64,000 bases of DNA, taken from positions 96,730 through 160,729 of the forward strand of contig NZ_KB903622.1 in NCBI RefSeq assembly GCF_000379725.1, written 5' to 3'. A program made the position numbers and the translations under genes. The notes beneath the pieces were generated by a model. It had not been told where the DNA came from. It saw only the letters and a list, made by a program, of their open reading frames with translations, and made no database searches. The stretch is from Cytophaga aurantiaca DSM 3654. Its GTDB lineage: Bacteria; Bacteroidota; Bacteroidia; Cytophagales; Cytophagaceae. Numbering within the stretch: position 1 is the first letter of the stretch; each line of letters opens with the position of its first letter. Positions 7,999-17,758 of this stretch are shown here, one piece after another.

Positions 7999-9225
7999 AA
8001 AAATAAGATTGTTTTGTTTGTTGTTACACTCTGTTTTATTGCAGCGGCATGTAGCAAATTGACAGAACATATAGCTCCTAAGTCTCCTGACGAAGATCAG
8101 TTGTTAGATGGTCCTATAGAAGGACTTTCTGAACTTGAAAAACGCCAGTTCTTGGCTGGAGATGCAGCTTTTAACGGAGAGCTGTTTTTTTCAGGCAATG
8201 GGCTCGGGCCATACTTTGTAACTTCTTCCTGCGGAAGCTGTCATGCGGGAGATGGGAAAGGACATCCATTTACCACACTGACGCGCTTTGGACAATCTGA
8301 TACACTTGGCAATACTTATTTACATCTTGGCGCACCTCAATTACAAAACAGGGCTTTGCCTGGTTTTACTCCGGAACAGTTACCGGCAGGAGCCAGCTTT
8401 TCAAAATTTATGCCTCCTGCAAATACAGGTTTAGGTTTTCTTGAAGCACTGACGGATTCGCAGATCCTGGCAAATGTAGATGTAGAAGATGCAAATGCAG
8501 ATGGTATTTCAGGTAGGGTGAATTATGTAACTGCTCCTGATTTTTTCGCTCCGTTGGCGCATCATCAACCTCACAATGGAAAATTTATCGGCCGTTTTGG
8601 CAAAAAGGCGGCAGCAATTGACCTGTTGCATCAGACGGTAAATGCATACAATCAGGACATGGGCATTACTTCTGATTACCTGCCGAACGAGCCTGTAATG
8701 AATGGCTTGAGCAATCCGTATTTTGATCCCTTTCCCGGACCGGAAGTACAGTTGTCAACGATTGATAACGTAGTTTTTTATCTGAGAACATTGAAGGCAC
8801 CTGTACAACGCAATTCATCGGATGCAGAGGTGATCGCAGGTAAACAATTATTTCTGGACATCAATTGTGGAAGCTGTCATATTCCTGAATGGACAACTCA
8901 GCAATCAACGATCGCTGCACTGTCAAATAAAACATTTTATCCATACACCGATCTGCTGCTGCATGACATGGGTTCGGGTCTGGATGATGGATATACTGAA
9001 GGTACTGCCTTAACACCCGAGTGGCGCACACCGCCATTATGGGGGCTGGGCTTGTCAATGAATTCGCAGGGCGGTTCATACTTTCTGATGCACGATGGAA
9101 GAGCTACATCGATACAGCAAGCCATTGAATTGCATGGAGGCGAAGCACTCGCTGCAAAAAATCTGTTTGTGAATCTTTCTCAAACAGATAAACTGAAACT
9201 AATCAAATTTCTTGAAAGCTTATAA
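7993..9225 (+). CDS. Di-heme cytochrome c lipoprotein, DUF1111 (thiol oxidoreductase-like)
   Basis: A 410-residue lipoprotein (lipobox IAAAC, Cys20) with two c-type heme sites, CGSCH at 80-84 and CGSCH at 292-296. It belongs to the DUF1111 family, distantly related to MauG/cytochrome c peroxidase and often found in iron-regulated operons with imelysin-like proteins. DADGISGRVNYV is a calcium-loop-like segment. I chose ATG 7993, which gives a normal signal peptide (MTKNKIVLFVVTLCFIAAAC); ATG 7975 and 7933 are in-frame alternatives. A Rieske lipoprotein starts 11 bases downstream, suggesting an electron-transfer pair in the periplasm. The upstream DtxR-like box suggests metal control. The exact reaction is unknown. 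Confidence 0.88.
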   Translation: MTKNKIVLFVVTLCFIAAACSKLTEHIAPKSPDEDQLLDGPIEGLSELEKRQFLAGDAAFNGELFFSGNGLGPYFVTSSCGSCHAGDGKGHPFTTLTRFGQSDTLGNTYLHLGAPQLQNRALPGFTPEQLPAGASFSKFMPPANTGLGFLEALTDSQILANVDVEDANADGISGRVNYVTAPDFFAPLAHHQPHNGKFIGRFGKKAAAIDLLHQTVNAYNQDMGITSDYLPNEPVMNGLSNPYFDPFPGPEVQLSTIDNVVFYLRTLKAPVQRNSSDAEVIAGKQLFLDINCGSCHIPEWTTQQSTIAALSNKTFYPYTDLLLHDMGSGLDDGYTEGTALTPEWRTPPLWGLGLSMNSQGGSYFLMHDGRATSIQQAIELHGGEALAAKNLFVNLSQTDKLKLIKFLESL

Positions 9226-9236
9226 CGATCAGAATT

Positions 9237-9680
9237 ATGGATAGAAAAGATTTTATAAAAAGTTGTGGAATGATCTGCGCTGGAGGCGTTGGTATTGCGG
9301 CACTGCTGCAAAGTTGTGCGACCAGTCAGTATTTTGCAAGCAGTGAAATTTCGGGCAATTATTTAACTGTACGGGAAACAGAATTCACGGTAGACAAAAA
9401 TGGTCTTGCTGTAGATCGCAGATATGTATTGGTGCGCTCTGAAAAATTAAACTTTCCGATTTATTTATACAAAGTAAATGCACAGGAGTACTCAGCAGTG
9501 TGGATGGAGTGTACGCATCAGGGAGCTGAATTGTCTGCCCATGGTGAACAACTATCTTGTCCGGCGCATGGCAGCGAATTTGATAAGTTTGGTCATGTGG
9601 TACAAGGCCCGGCACAAAGCAATTTGAGAAAATTTAAAACGCTGGTTGAAGACGGCATCATTAAAATTCAATTGTCATAA
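9237..9680 (+). CDS. Rieske [2Fe-2S] lipoprotein
   Basis: A 147-residue protein with a Rieske cluster site: CTHQG (Cys92, His94) and CPAHGS (Cys108, His111). The N-terminus MDRKDFIKSCGMICAGGVGIAALLQSC has a hydrophobic stretch ending in a lipobox-like LLQSC, so it is probably membrane-anchored in the periplasm. It is too short and lacks the surroundings of a bc1-complex subunit. It starts 11 bases after the di-heme DUF1111 gene, so electron transfer between the two is a reasonable inference. A hairpin with a T-run follows. Confidence 0.9.
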   Translation: MDRKDFIKSCGMICAGGVGIAALLQSCATSQYFASSEISGNYLTVRETEFTVDKNGLAVDRRYVLVRSEKLNFPIYLYKVNAQEYSAVWMECTHQGAELSAHGEQLSCPAHGSEFDKFGHVVQGPAQSNLRKFKTLVEDGIIKIQLS

Positions 9681-9698
9681 AATATAAAATAAACAATT

Positions 9699-9760
9699 CG
9701 TCAGACCACTTTTTTGTGGTCCAAGAATGTTGTAAACAACTGTGGTCTGACGACTTTTTT
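9699..9760 (+). terminator. Hairpin/terminator of the CGTCAGACCAC family
   Basis: CGTCAGACCAC (9699-9709) pairs perfectly with GTGGTCTGACG (9742-9752), followed by ACTTTTTTG. A second small arm GTGGTCC lies inside. A related hairpin occurs at 53160-53190, so this is a dispersed element that may serve as a terminator. Confidence 0.65.
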
Positions 9761-9838
9761 GTTCGTCTGATCACTTGATTAATAAAGTCGAGACTGTAAA
9801 ATAAATTCATCCCTCTTTTCAGATTTTAATTTAAATCA

Positions 9839-11059
9839 ATGAAAAAAATAATTCTGCTGCTTGCCTGCATCATTCAATTTACAACTTACGCACAGGTAGA
9901 TTCTTCTTTGTTCAAACGCGTTGCCGTACAAGATACTTCCATACAATTGAATGTAGACGCTACGTATAACCGTCCGTTTCTTTCTGTCGGAAAATCTCCG
10001 GTGGCTGTGGGGGGCTACATTGAAGCAAACACAAATTATGCAGTAACGGATGGCGTTTCAGAAGGCTTGTCTTTTCAGATGAGAAGAATGACGTTGTTCT
10101 TATCTTCTGCAATCGGTAAGCGTGTTCGTTTTTTATCAGAGATCGAATTTGAAGATGGAACAAAAGAAATCAACATTGAATTTGCAGCCGTTGATTTTGA
10201 ATTTCATCCCATGTTTAATTTGCGAGGTGGAATTATTATGAATCCCATCGGTTCATTCAATCAGAATCACGATGGTCCGAAGTGGGAATTCATTGACCGT
10301 CCGATTGCGTCAACTACAATCATTCCTTCTACCTGGAGCAATGTTGGTTTTGGATTATGGGGGAAATATTCGAAGAACAAATGGGCTTTTGCCTATGAAG
10401 CTTATCTGTCCAATGGTTTCGATGATCGCATCATTGATAACAATTTAAATCGTACAAATTTGCCCGCGACAAAATTGAATCCGGATCGCTTTGAAGAAAG
10501 TTTTAATGGTGTTCCCTTAACTACATTGAAAACAGCACTTGGACATAGAGTGCTTGGAGAGATCGGTATTTCCTGGATGGGAGGAGTGTACAATAAATTT
10601 GAAGAAGACGGTTTGGTATTGGATTCCAGACGAAGAGTGGATCTTCTGGCAATCGATTTTAAAACAACATTGCCCATAAAGACTGCTATACGCGGTGAAT
10701 GGGTGTGGGCTTTTGTGGATGTGCCTTCTACGTATTCACAGCAATATGGAGAGAAGCAGCGGGGCGGTTTTATTGATATTGTGCAACCGGTGTTAAGGCG
10801 TACCATGCTTGGTTTTGAAAAGGCTGTATTGAATGCCTGTGTGCGACTTGAATACGCAGATTATAATGTTGGGACGTTTAATGAAACAGGAGGGGACATC
10901 GGAGATCATATGTATGCAGTTGTTCCGGCGATCAGCTTCCGGCCTTTTCCTCAGACTGTTCTACGTGCCAATTACAGATACTCGTGGACAAGTGATCTCT
11001 TAAATAATCCGCCTTCAAAAACAGCAGCGTTTCAGTTTGGGTTTTCGACGTATTTTTAA
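9839..11059 (+). CDS. Outer-membrane porin (phosphate-selective porin O/P-like)
   Basis: A 406-residue beta-barrel protein with a signal peptide (MKKIILLLACIIQFTTYAQ) and a C-terminal aromatic residue typical of outer-membrane barrels (FQFGFSTYF). VGGYIEANTNYAVTDG, FQMRRMTLFLSSAIGKRVRFLSEIEFE and NLRGGIIMNPIGSFNQNHDGP resemble OprP/OprO-like porins found in Bacteroidota. It lies about 160 bases downstream of the Rieske gene behind a hairpin, so it may be a separate or attenuated transcript of the same metal-regulated group. The substrate is unknown; an anion or a chelated metal are both possible. Confidence 0.78.
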   Translation: MKKIILLLACIIQFTTYAQVDSSLFKRVAVQDTSIQLNVDATYNRPFLSVGKSPVAVGGYIEANTNYAVTDGVSEGLSFQMRRMTLFLSSAIGKRVRFLSEIEFEDGTKEINIEFAAVDFEFHPMFNLRGGIIMNPIGSFNQNHDGPKWEFIDRPIASTTIIPSTWSNVGFGLWGKYSKNKWAFAYEAYLSNGFDDRIIDNNLNRTNLPATKLNPDRFEESFNGVPLTTLKTALGHRVLGEIGISWMGGVYNKFEEDGLVLDSRRRVDLLAIDFKTTLPIKTAIRGEWVWAFVDVPSTYSQQYGEKQRGGFIDIVQPVLRRTMLGFEKAVLNACVRLEYADYNVGTFNETGGDIGDHMYAVVPAISFRPFPQTVLRANYRYSWTSDLLNNPPSKTAAFQFGFSTYF

Positions 11060-11065
11060 AAACGG

Positions 11066-11192
11066 CTCTATCCGTAGAGTTAGCGAAGCGCTCTACGGAT
11101 GTTTAATAACCAAGAGTCTTCGACTCGACCTTAAAGTCAGATAAAATAATTATACGAGTCAAAGACTCTATTTCATGCTAAATCCGTAGAGT
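11066..11192. repeat. REPIN-like nested palindrome, copy A
   Basis: ATCCGTAGAG (11070-11079) pairs with CTCTACGGAT (11091-11100) around TTAGCGAAGCG; then AGAGTCTTCGACTCG (11113-11127) pairs with CGAGTCAAAGACTCT (11155-11169, one mismatch); a partial ATCCGTAGAG follows at about 11182. The same plan recurs at 32485-32637 and as a half copy at 33666-33724. Confidence 0.85.
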
Positions 11193-11202
11193 GTGGTTAT
11201 TC

Positions 11203-11283
11203 CAAACCTATGAGGTTTTGTAACGAAGAGAGTTGGAGATTCGGATGAGTAGAGCTGGTGGGGAGAAAACCTCATAGGTTTCG
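11203..11283. repeat. Inverted pair with AACCTATGAGGTTTT core
   Basis: AAACCTATGAGGTTTT (11204-11219) and AAAACCTCATAGGTTT (11266-11281) are inverted copies of one self-complementary motif. A related core (AACCCTATAAGATTTT) lies between nuoA and nuoB. Confidence 0.7.
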
Positions 11284-11301
11284 TATCTTATTCTTAGGAA
11301 T

Positions 11302-11336
11302 AAAAAAACTCCCGTTATTGAGCGGGAGTTTTTTTA
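11302..11336 (-). terminator. Rho-independent terminator of the sterol-desaturase-family gene
   Basis: AAAAAAACTCCCG, loop TTATTGAG, CGGGAGTTTTTTT. The stem has T-runs on both strands and lies 6 bases beyond the minus-strand stop codon. Confidence 0.88.
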
Positions 11337-11342
11337 CTATGA

Positions 11343-12368
11343 TTATGCAGCCGATTGTTGTTGCGCTCTCTGTGCTTCTTTTTGTTTTTTGATTTCTCTT
11401 TGCAATGCTTTCGCAGTTTGAGAGAAGTCGCCCGGCATCCAGCCCGGAGGGCCGAAGATGTACATAAATTTATGCCCCCAGTTTGAAGTACTTTTTACAT
11501 CATTCCAGATATCTCTGTATTCGTGTCCTAAAATAATAAGTGGATTGTATGATTTAGGCGGGTGTACAACACCGAATTTAATTTCAATTCCTTCGTCATC
11601 CAGAATTTCGTGCGTTCCGAAAATTTTATCGAAGATATTTAAATAACCACCGTGGTTTTTATCCATATACTCGATGTTCTGAGCGTGGTGTACCTGATGT
11701 TGTTTGTGTGTATTCATGAATTTTTCGAAGAAACCTAAGTAAGGCATAAACTTCGTGTGTAATTGAAACTGCCACAACGATTGAATAGAAAGACAGATCA
11801 TAACCATAACCGGACTGAAACCGATTGCAGGCAACCACAACCAGAAGATTGGTTTGTAGATTAATGTTACCCATCCGTTACGGATACCTGAACCTAAGTT
11901 GAAGTTATCAGAAGAGTGGTGTACAATATGCGCAGCCCATAGGCATCTGATTGTGTGGCTTAAGCGGTGATACCAATAGTAGTTAAAGTCATCACAAACC
12001 TGGCAGATAAGGAATATGTACCAAGCCATTCCAAAGGAAGCCCAGCCGAAAATATTTACACTGTTTGGTGTGAAGAAATTATATGCCTCGCCAGGATTAA
12101 CTGGTGTATTAAATAATTTATATACACCAATAAACATGGCAAACGAAAGAATCTTTGCAAAAATTGCTACAATTACAGAACCTGCACCCATAGATACGCT
12201 GGCTCCAAAATCTTTCCACTGATATAGTTCCGGATCGTATTTTAAGCTGAGTACAATCTCAACACCAATAAGTAATACAAAAGCTATAACCCCATAAGCT
12301 GCAATAGGGTCATCAAATCTATACTCTCCTTGAAGTTGACGGATGGTATCTACAATTGATTGAAACAT
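11343..12368 (-). CDS. Sterol desaturase / fatty acid hydroxylase superfamily membrane protein
   Basis: A 341-residue integral membrane di-iron oxygenase. Several hydrophobic segments flank the histidine clusters: HRLSH (134-138), HIVHH (147-151) and HKQHQVHH (221-228), which bind the two irons. WLWLPAIGFSP, LWQFQLHTKF and GYLNIFDKIFGTHE are typical of the superfamily, whose members hydroxylate or desaturate sterols, fatty acids, carotenoids or alkylglycerols. The substrate cannot be told from sequence. The C-terminus is charged (KALQREIKKQKEAQRAQQQSA). It stands alone with its own terminator. Confidence 0.9.
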   Translation of the reverse strand: MFQSIVDTIRQLQGEYRFDDPIAAYGVIAFVLLIGVEIVLSLKYDPELYQWKDFGASVSMGAGSVIVAIFAKILSFAMFIGVYKLFNTPVNPGEAYNFFTPNSVNIFGWASFGMAWYIFLICQVCDDFNYYWYHRLSHTIRCLWAAHIVHHSSDNFNLGSGIRNGWVTLIYKPIFWLWLPAIGFSPVMVMICLSIQSLWQFQLHTKFMPYLGFFEKFMNTHKQHQVHHAQNIEYMDKNHGGYLNIFDKIFGTHEILDDEGIEIKFGVVHPPKSYNPLIILGHEYRDIWNDVKSTSNWGHKFMYIFGPPGWMPGDFSQTAKALQREIKKQKEAQRAQQQSAA

Positions 12369-12487
12369 GGTATTTATACGTTTTTAATTTATTGCAATTT
12401 ACTAAAAATGAGGTAAAAAGTCTATGATAATTATCGAGGACTTTCATGATTTTATCCGTATGGGATTATTTCAAGATGATCTTTACT

Positions 12488-13666
12488 CTATTTTTTATTT
12501 TTCAATTGCATAATGCGTGCATAAGCCTCATTAATGCGACTTTCGGGAATTTCACCAGATAAAACTAATTTTTTTATGATAGCATGAATTTCAGAAGCTT
12601 TGATCCGATCGCTAACAGAAACGTTGTTTCCAAAAACCAATACATCTACACCGGCAAGAATGGATAATTTGATGGCATTTTCCAGTCCGTAATTTTTACT
12701 GATGGCATACATCTGCATGTCATCTGAAAATACAACACCTTTATAACCGAGCATCGTTCTCAAAATATCTGTTACCATTACTTTTGAAAGTGTACCCGGA
12801 AGTTTGGATGCATCCAAATGTTCGTTGATGATGTGTGCCGTCATTACGGCATCGATATAACCGGAGTCGATCAGTGATTTGTAAGGTAAGAGTTCAATGA
12901 CGTTCCACTGATTGGTCACATCTACAATTCCCAAATGCGAATCGGACGAAGAGCTGCCGTGACCCGGAAAATGTTTTACAATGGTTTTAACACCTTGTGT
13001 GTGGTGTGCATTAATGCTTGCACCTGCATGGATTGCAACGATTGCAGGATCTGCAGAATAACTTCTTCCCACTTTTGCAATGATGGGATTGTTTGGATTG
13101 GTTGCAAGATCTAAACAAGGAGCGTAGTTTAAATTGAAACCCAATTCTTTTAACTCAGCAGCCAAACGTGTTGTGTAGTATCTTGTAGAATCGAGGTTGT
13201 TCAGGTTACCTAAATATCCAGCAGAAGGCATGGATACAAATCCATATTTTTCTTTTAAGCGATGTACTTTACCACCTTCTTCGTCGATACTCATGAAGAG
13301 CGGGGTAGACGCGTAGCGCTGCATATCAGCAATAAGTTTTTTGAGCGTTGCAGCAGATTCTGTATTCGAAATATTTTTTTCAAAAAGAATAATGCCACCC
13401 ATCTTACCGCTTTTGATCTCTGCAATAAGCGAATCGTCAGCTGCTAAACTTTTACGATCGTTGATACCGATCATGATCATCTGTCCGATCTTTTCATCCA
13501 GCGAAACGTTTTCGTAGATTGGACGTTTTGCTTCCGTTTGTTTTACAGTGGCTTCTTCTGTTTTATCTGCTGGCTGTGAAGCGTTGCTTGATGGTTGTTT
13601 GGTGCAACCAACGAATGATAAAGAGATAGAAAGTACTAAGAGTGTTATAAATGATTTTATGTACAT
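12488..13666 (-). CDS. Glycoside hydrolase family 3 lipoprotein (beta-N-acetylhexosaminidase type)
   Basis: A 392-residue lipoprotein (lipobox LSFVGC, Cys21) of the NagZ-like part of family GH3, which removes N-acetylglucosamine from peptidoglycan or other glycans. Seen: KIGQMIMIGIND, MSIDEEGGKVHRLK, KHFPGHGSSSSDSHLGIV (the NagZ loop with its Asp-His pair) and VFSDDMQMYAIS with the nucleophile Asp. The lipid anchor suggests periplasmic or surface action, unlike cytoplasmic E. coli NagZ. I use ATG 13666 because ATG 13693 would overlap the upstream gene and spoil the signal peptide. It follows a lipoprotein gene after 10 bases, in a probable two-gene unit. Confidence 0.9.
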   Translation of the reverse strand: MYIKSFITLLVLSISLSFVGCTKQPSSNASQPADKTEEATVKQTEAKRPIYENVSLDEKIGQMIMIGINDRKSLAADDSLIAEIKSGKMGGIILFEKNISNTESAATLKKLIADMQRYASTPLFMSIDEEGGKVHRLKEKYGFVSMPSAGYLGNLNNLDSTRYYTTRLAAELKELGFNLNYAPCLDLATNPNNPIIAKVGRSYSADPAIVAIHAGASINAHHTQGVKTIVKHFPGHGSSSSDSHLGIVDVTNQWNVIELLPYKSLIDSGYIDAVMTAHIINEHLDASKLPGTLSKVMVTDILRTMLGYKGVVFSDDMQMYAISKNYGLENAIKLSILAGVDVLVFGNNVSVSDRIKASEIHAIIKKLVLSGEIPESRINEAYARIMQLKNKK

Positions 13667-13676
13667 ATAATGTATT

Positions 13677-14672
13677 TTAATAATCTGCCTCAACAGAATA
13701 TGTGCGTGATTTTTTTAGTATCGTATCTCCTGTTGCGGATAAAAATGAATTCTTGTTCCATTTATATTCGATGACGGTAGAATCTTTGTTTATTATCTGG
13801 GTATCCCCAGGCGCATCTTCGTATTGATCGCCTTCAATAATTTTTAATATACTTCCTTTTTTTCCTAATGAATCAGCAGGGAAAATCCAATAACTATATT
13901 GATGAAATTGTCCTGCTTCAGCAATTGCATATGTTTCCGGAAAAGCAATTAGTTTTTGTCCATTCCATAAAAACATGTAGTCAAAACTTGGATAACCGCA
14001 GGCATCAAAGCCGGTGTGTATCGAAAAGCTTTCTGTGATGCCATCTAAGCCCGTAGATTCAATTTCTTCAAAAGAAAAATAATATGAATACGAATAAGGA
14101 GCATCTCCTTCTGTAAGAATATCCAATTCAACATAAGAAGTTCCTATAATATTCCAGCCTCTATTTAAGAGACAAATTTTTCCGATAAACTTTTCTTTTA
14201 ATTTATTATAACTCAACGTTAGCGTAACGAGCTGTTGGCTTTTAAGTGTGTCAACTCTGCAGGCAATGTAGGATTGAGATACGTATCCAGATTTAGTTCC
14301 TTCTTGTGATTGATACGAAATTTTGTAAACAGGTTCAATCCAATTGTTTTTGGTTGTTGTACCACAATAACTTTCTATTCTTATATGTTCTTCGATGGAA
14401 AGTTGGTCCAATGGAATTTGTAATAAGGAGTCAAAGTAAACCTGAGTTGGCTGTGTTGTCAATGTGATTGAACCAGCTTTATTTATTATGTCAGAATAGA
14501 TATAAGGATCTCCGGAATCATCATCTATCAAAGTAGATGTGGGTGAAGTTGAATCAATAGGGTTTGCAATACTTGCAGAGTCTGTAGAATCAGTAGAGCC
14601 AGTAACTCCATCTTTATCAGTACAGCTTGCTAATACAAATGTGAGTATAAGAAATAAAACAAGCTGCTTCAT
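13677..14672 (-). CDS. Hypothetical lipoprotein, 331 aa
   Basis: Not recognised. The start at 14672 gives a clear lipoprotein signal, MKQLVLFLILTFVLASC, whereas the upstream in-frame ATG at 14711 would place extra residues before it. A Ser/Thr/Asp-rich linker follows (TGSTDSTDSASIANPIDSTS), then a globular region rich in aromatic and beta segments (YSYYFSFEEIESTG, FDYMFLWNGQKLIAFPETYAIAEAG, YSYWIFPADSLG). It is upstream of the GH3 gene by 10 bases and downstream of pgi, behind pgi's terminator. Probably exported to the outer or inner membrane; function unknown. Confidence 0.75.
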   Translation of the reverse strand: MKQLVLFLILTFVLASCTDKDGVTGSTDSTDSASIANPIDSTSPTSTLIDDDSGDPYIYSDIINKAGSITLTTQPTQVYFDSLLQIPLDQLSIEEHIRIESYCGTTTKNNWIEPVYKISYQSQEGTKSGYVSQSYIACRVDTLKSQQLVTLTLSYNKLKEKFIGKICLLNRGWNIIGTSYVELDILTEGDAPYSYSYYFSFEEIESTGLDGITESFSIHTGFDACGYPSFDYMFLWNGQKLIAFPETYAIAEAGQFHQYSYWIFPADSLGKKGSILKIIEGDQYEDAPGDTQIINKDSTVIEYKWNKNSFLSATGDTILKKSRTYSVEADY

Positions 14673-14693
14673 GGCGGGAGTAAAAAGATATTT

Positions 14694-14740
14694 AAGAAAA
14701 AAAACGTACAAGCTCGGTGGAAGAACCTGTACGTTTTATC
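14694..14740 (-). terminator. Terminator of pgi
   Basis: On the minus strand AAAACGTACAGG pairs with the complementary arm ending TGTACGTTTT and runs into a T-tract (the A-run at 14697-14704). It lies just after the pgi stop and overlaps the region upstream of the next lipoprotein gene. Confidence 0.75.
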
Positions 14741-14747
14741 TTTATAA

Positions 14748-16397
<1,650 letters not shown>

Positions 16398-16427
16398 TTA
16401 GGGTATTTTAAAAGGAGTTTCGTTGTT

Positions 16428-16435
16428 CAAATATA
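16428..16435 (-). promoter_or_regulatory. Promoter -7 box for pgi
   Basis: The minus strand reads TATATTTG, an exact TAnnTTTG match, 39 bases before the pgi ATG. No clear -33 TTTG is seen upstream, where the neighbouring terminator lies. Confidence 0.5.
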
Positions 16436-16440
16436 CAAAA

Positions 16441-16493
16441 AAAAGAAACGTATGAATAAAGTCCGGGTTCAGGATTTATTCATACGTTTCTTT
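16441..16493 (-). terminator. Terminator after the MORN-like gene
   Basis: AAAGAAACGTATGAATAAA and TTTATTCATACGTTTCTTT form a perfect 19-bp stem around a 14-base loop, with a T-run on the minus strand. It ends the 16518-17456 gene just before the pgi promoter. Confidence 0.88.
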
Positions 16494-16517
16494 CTATAAT
16501 CAAGCTTTCGGATTCAG

Positions 16518-17456
16518 TTAGCGTTTACGTTTCAAACGTTTTTTGATCGCATCTTCCTGATCTGCCTGTTTGGATCCTGCGGGAATTTCTTTGCCGTCAA
16601 TAATGATGAGTTTTCCTTTCTCGTTCCATTCTTTTAAGATAAGAGGCTGTGTTGTAGTGTCGTCTGGATCGTCAGGATATTTTGTTTCCCGTTTGCGGTT
16701 GATGGAATTGGGAAAGTAATCGATCCATACACCCACTTTTACACCATTCTGATATCTGCCCTTTAAGAGCACATCGCCTTTATCTCCAAACAGGTAATAA
16801 TCCCCTTGCAGCTTTCCATATTCATAAGGCATTACTTCTTTTACTTTTCTGCGTTCCGCATCGAAGTAGGTGATTTTGGCTTCTTTAGGCCAGCCTTTGT
16901 AGAATTTTGTTTTGCCGACTAAGATGTAATTTTTATCGAATGACTCCCAGCGTGCGTGTTTTGTACCTATGTAAAATGCACCTGTTTCAATAATGACACC
17001 GTTGTATTCTTTTACATACGGACCATGAAGCACGCGGTAGTTGGCTTTTTTATCTGCCTCGATCCGGGATACTTTTATGATCTGGTTTTTGGTCAGATCC
17101 CATACATAAAGATCCGGAATGTAGGGATTCGGATCTTTCCATTCTTTTAAATAATAGAACCTCTCCAACGTCACATTACCGCTAGTTCCGGAAATGGTAC
17201 GTACAAATCCTTTTTTACATTTCAGGTTGTAAAAAACTTTCTTTTTAGGCTTAGGTGGTTTTCTTTTTTTACGTGTGGGAATCGTGTCCGGTTTGAAGAT
17301 CAGCTCGGGCACGGTGTCCGTTTCAACAACATAATATCTAGGCTTCTTGCCCGATAGAAGCAAAGTGGTGTCTTTTTTATCCGTTTGGGCAAAAGAACAC
17401 ATCGGCAATACAATTGCTGAAAAAAGAAATAAAAGGCTGCTAAAAAGGTGTTTCAT
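16518..17456 (-). CDS. Secreted MORN/YwqK-like repeat protein
   Basis: A 312-residue exported protein with signal peptide MKHLFSSLLFLFSAIVLPMCSFAQ and a basic, proline-rich linker (RKKRKPPKPKKKVFY). From about residue 130 it has repeats of the MORN/YwqK kind: GPYVKEYNGVIIETGAFYIGTKHARW, KLQGDYYLFGDKGDVLLKGRY, NGVKVGVWIDYFP and LKEWNEKGKLIII (given in parts). Such repeats form beta-hairpin stacks; the role in Bacteroidota is unknown. A TAGTTTTG -7 box lies only 6 bases upstream of the ATG. The very basic tail (KKRLKRKR) is unusual for a secreted protein. Confidence 0.75.
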   Translation of the reverse strand: MKHLFSSLLFLFSAIVLPMCSFAQTDKKDTTLLLSGKKPRYYVVETDTVPELIFKPDTIPTRKKRKPPKPKKKVFYNLKCKKGFVRTISGTSGNVTLERFYYLKEWKDPNPYIPDLYVWDLTKNQIIKVSRIEADKKANYRVLHGPYVKEYNGVIIETGAFYIGTKHARWESFDKNYILVGKTKFYKGWPKEAKITYFDAERRKVKEVMPYEYGKLQGDYYLFGDKGDVLLKGRYQNGVKVGVWIDYFPNSINRKRETKYPDDPDDTTTQPLILKEWNEKGKLIIIDGKEIPAGSKQADQEDAIKKRLKRKR

Positions 17457-17462
17457 TGATTA

Positions 17463-17470
17463 CAAAACTA
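17463..17470 (-). promoter_or_regulatory. -7 box 6 bases before the MORN-like gene
   Basis: The minus strand reads TAGTTTTG, an exact TAnnTTTG match, with only 6 bases to the ATG (17454-17456), implying a very short or absent 5' leader. No -33 element at ideal spacing. Confidence 0.45.
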
Positions 17471-17595
17471 CTAAAAGTATCAATTATTGTGTTAAGAATT
17501 GGAAAGAAGTTGTCAGTGAACAGTGGTCAGAAAGTAAAAGCTAGGCAATTTATCTGAATCAGGATTTGAGGATTAAGGAAAAACATTGACTTATT

Positions 17596-17697
17596 CCGTT
17601 GACTAAAGCCAACGGCAATGAAAGCTGAGCCTTTCTTAATTCATAGAATTGCCGCGCTTTCCCGATAGCTATCTGGGCCGTCACATTTATGTGACGG
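17596..17697. repeat. Cluster of three small palindromes in a 302-base gap
   Basis: The gap 17457-17758 holds no gene. It contains CCGTTG...CAACGG (17596-17615), CCCGATAGCTATCTGGG (17661-17677) and CCGTCACATTTATGTGACGG (17678-17697), then the htpG terminator. The first motif recurs inverted at 27753-27770 and the CGATAGCTATC core recurs at 34123-34154. Confidence 0.7.
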
Positions 17698-17702
17698 ATG
17701 CC

Positions 17703-17735
17703 AACAAAAAGCCCAGGTATAAATCTACCCGGGCT
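17703..17735 (-). terminator. Terminator of htpG
   Basis: On the minus strand AAGCCCGGGTAGA, loop, TACCTGGGCTT is followed by TTTTG. It lies 24 bases after the htpG stop. Confidence 0.8.
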
Positions 17736-17758
17736 TCTATTTATTTTTTAAGTTGGTT

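Noticed and set aside
7975..9225. MbnH-type di-heme enzyme partner for the MbnP-like lipoprotein
   Set aside because: The two-heme protein is of the DUF1111 type, lies 39 kb away and has its own metal-regulator context.
10402..10806. Minus-strand reading frame inside the porin gene
   Set aside because: It lacks family features and follows the codon bias of the plus-strand gene; a shadow frame. The same holds for many frames opposite htpG, pgi and nuoB.
13667..13693. Longer N-terminus for the GH3 lipoprotein
   Set aside because: It overlaps the upstream lipoprotein gene and would push the signal peptide inward.
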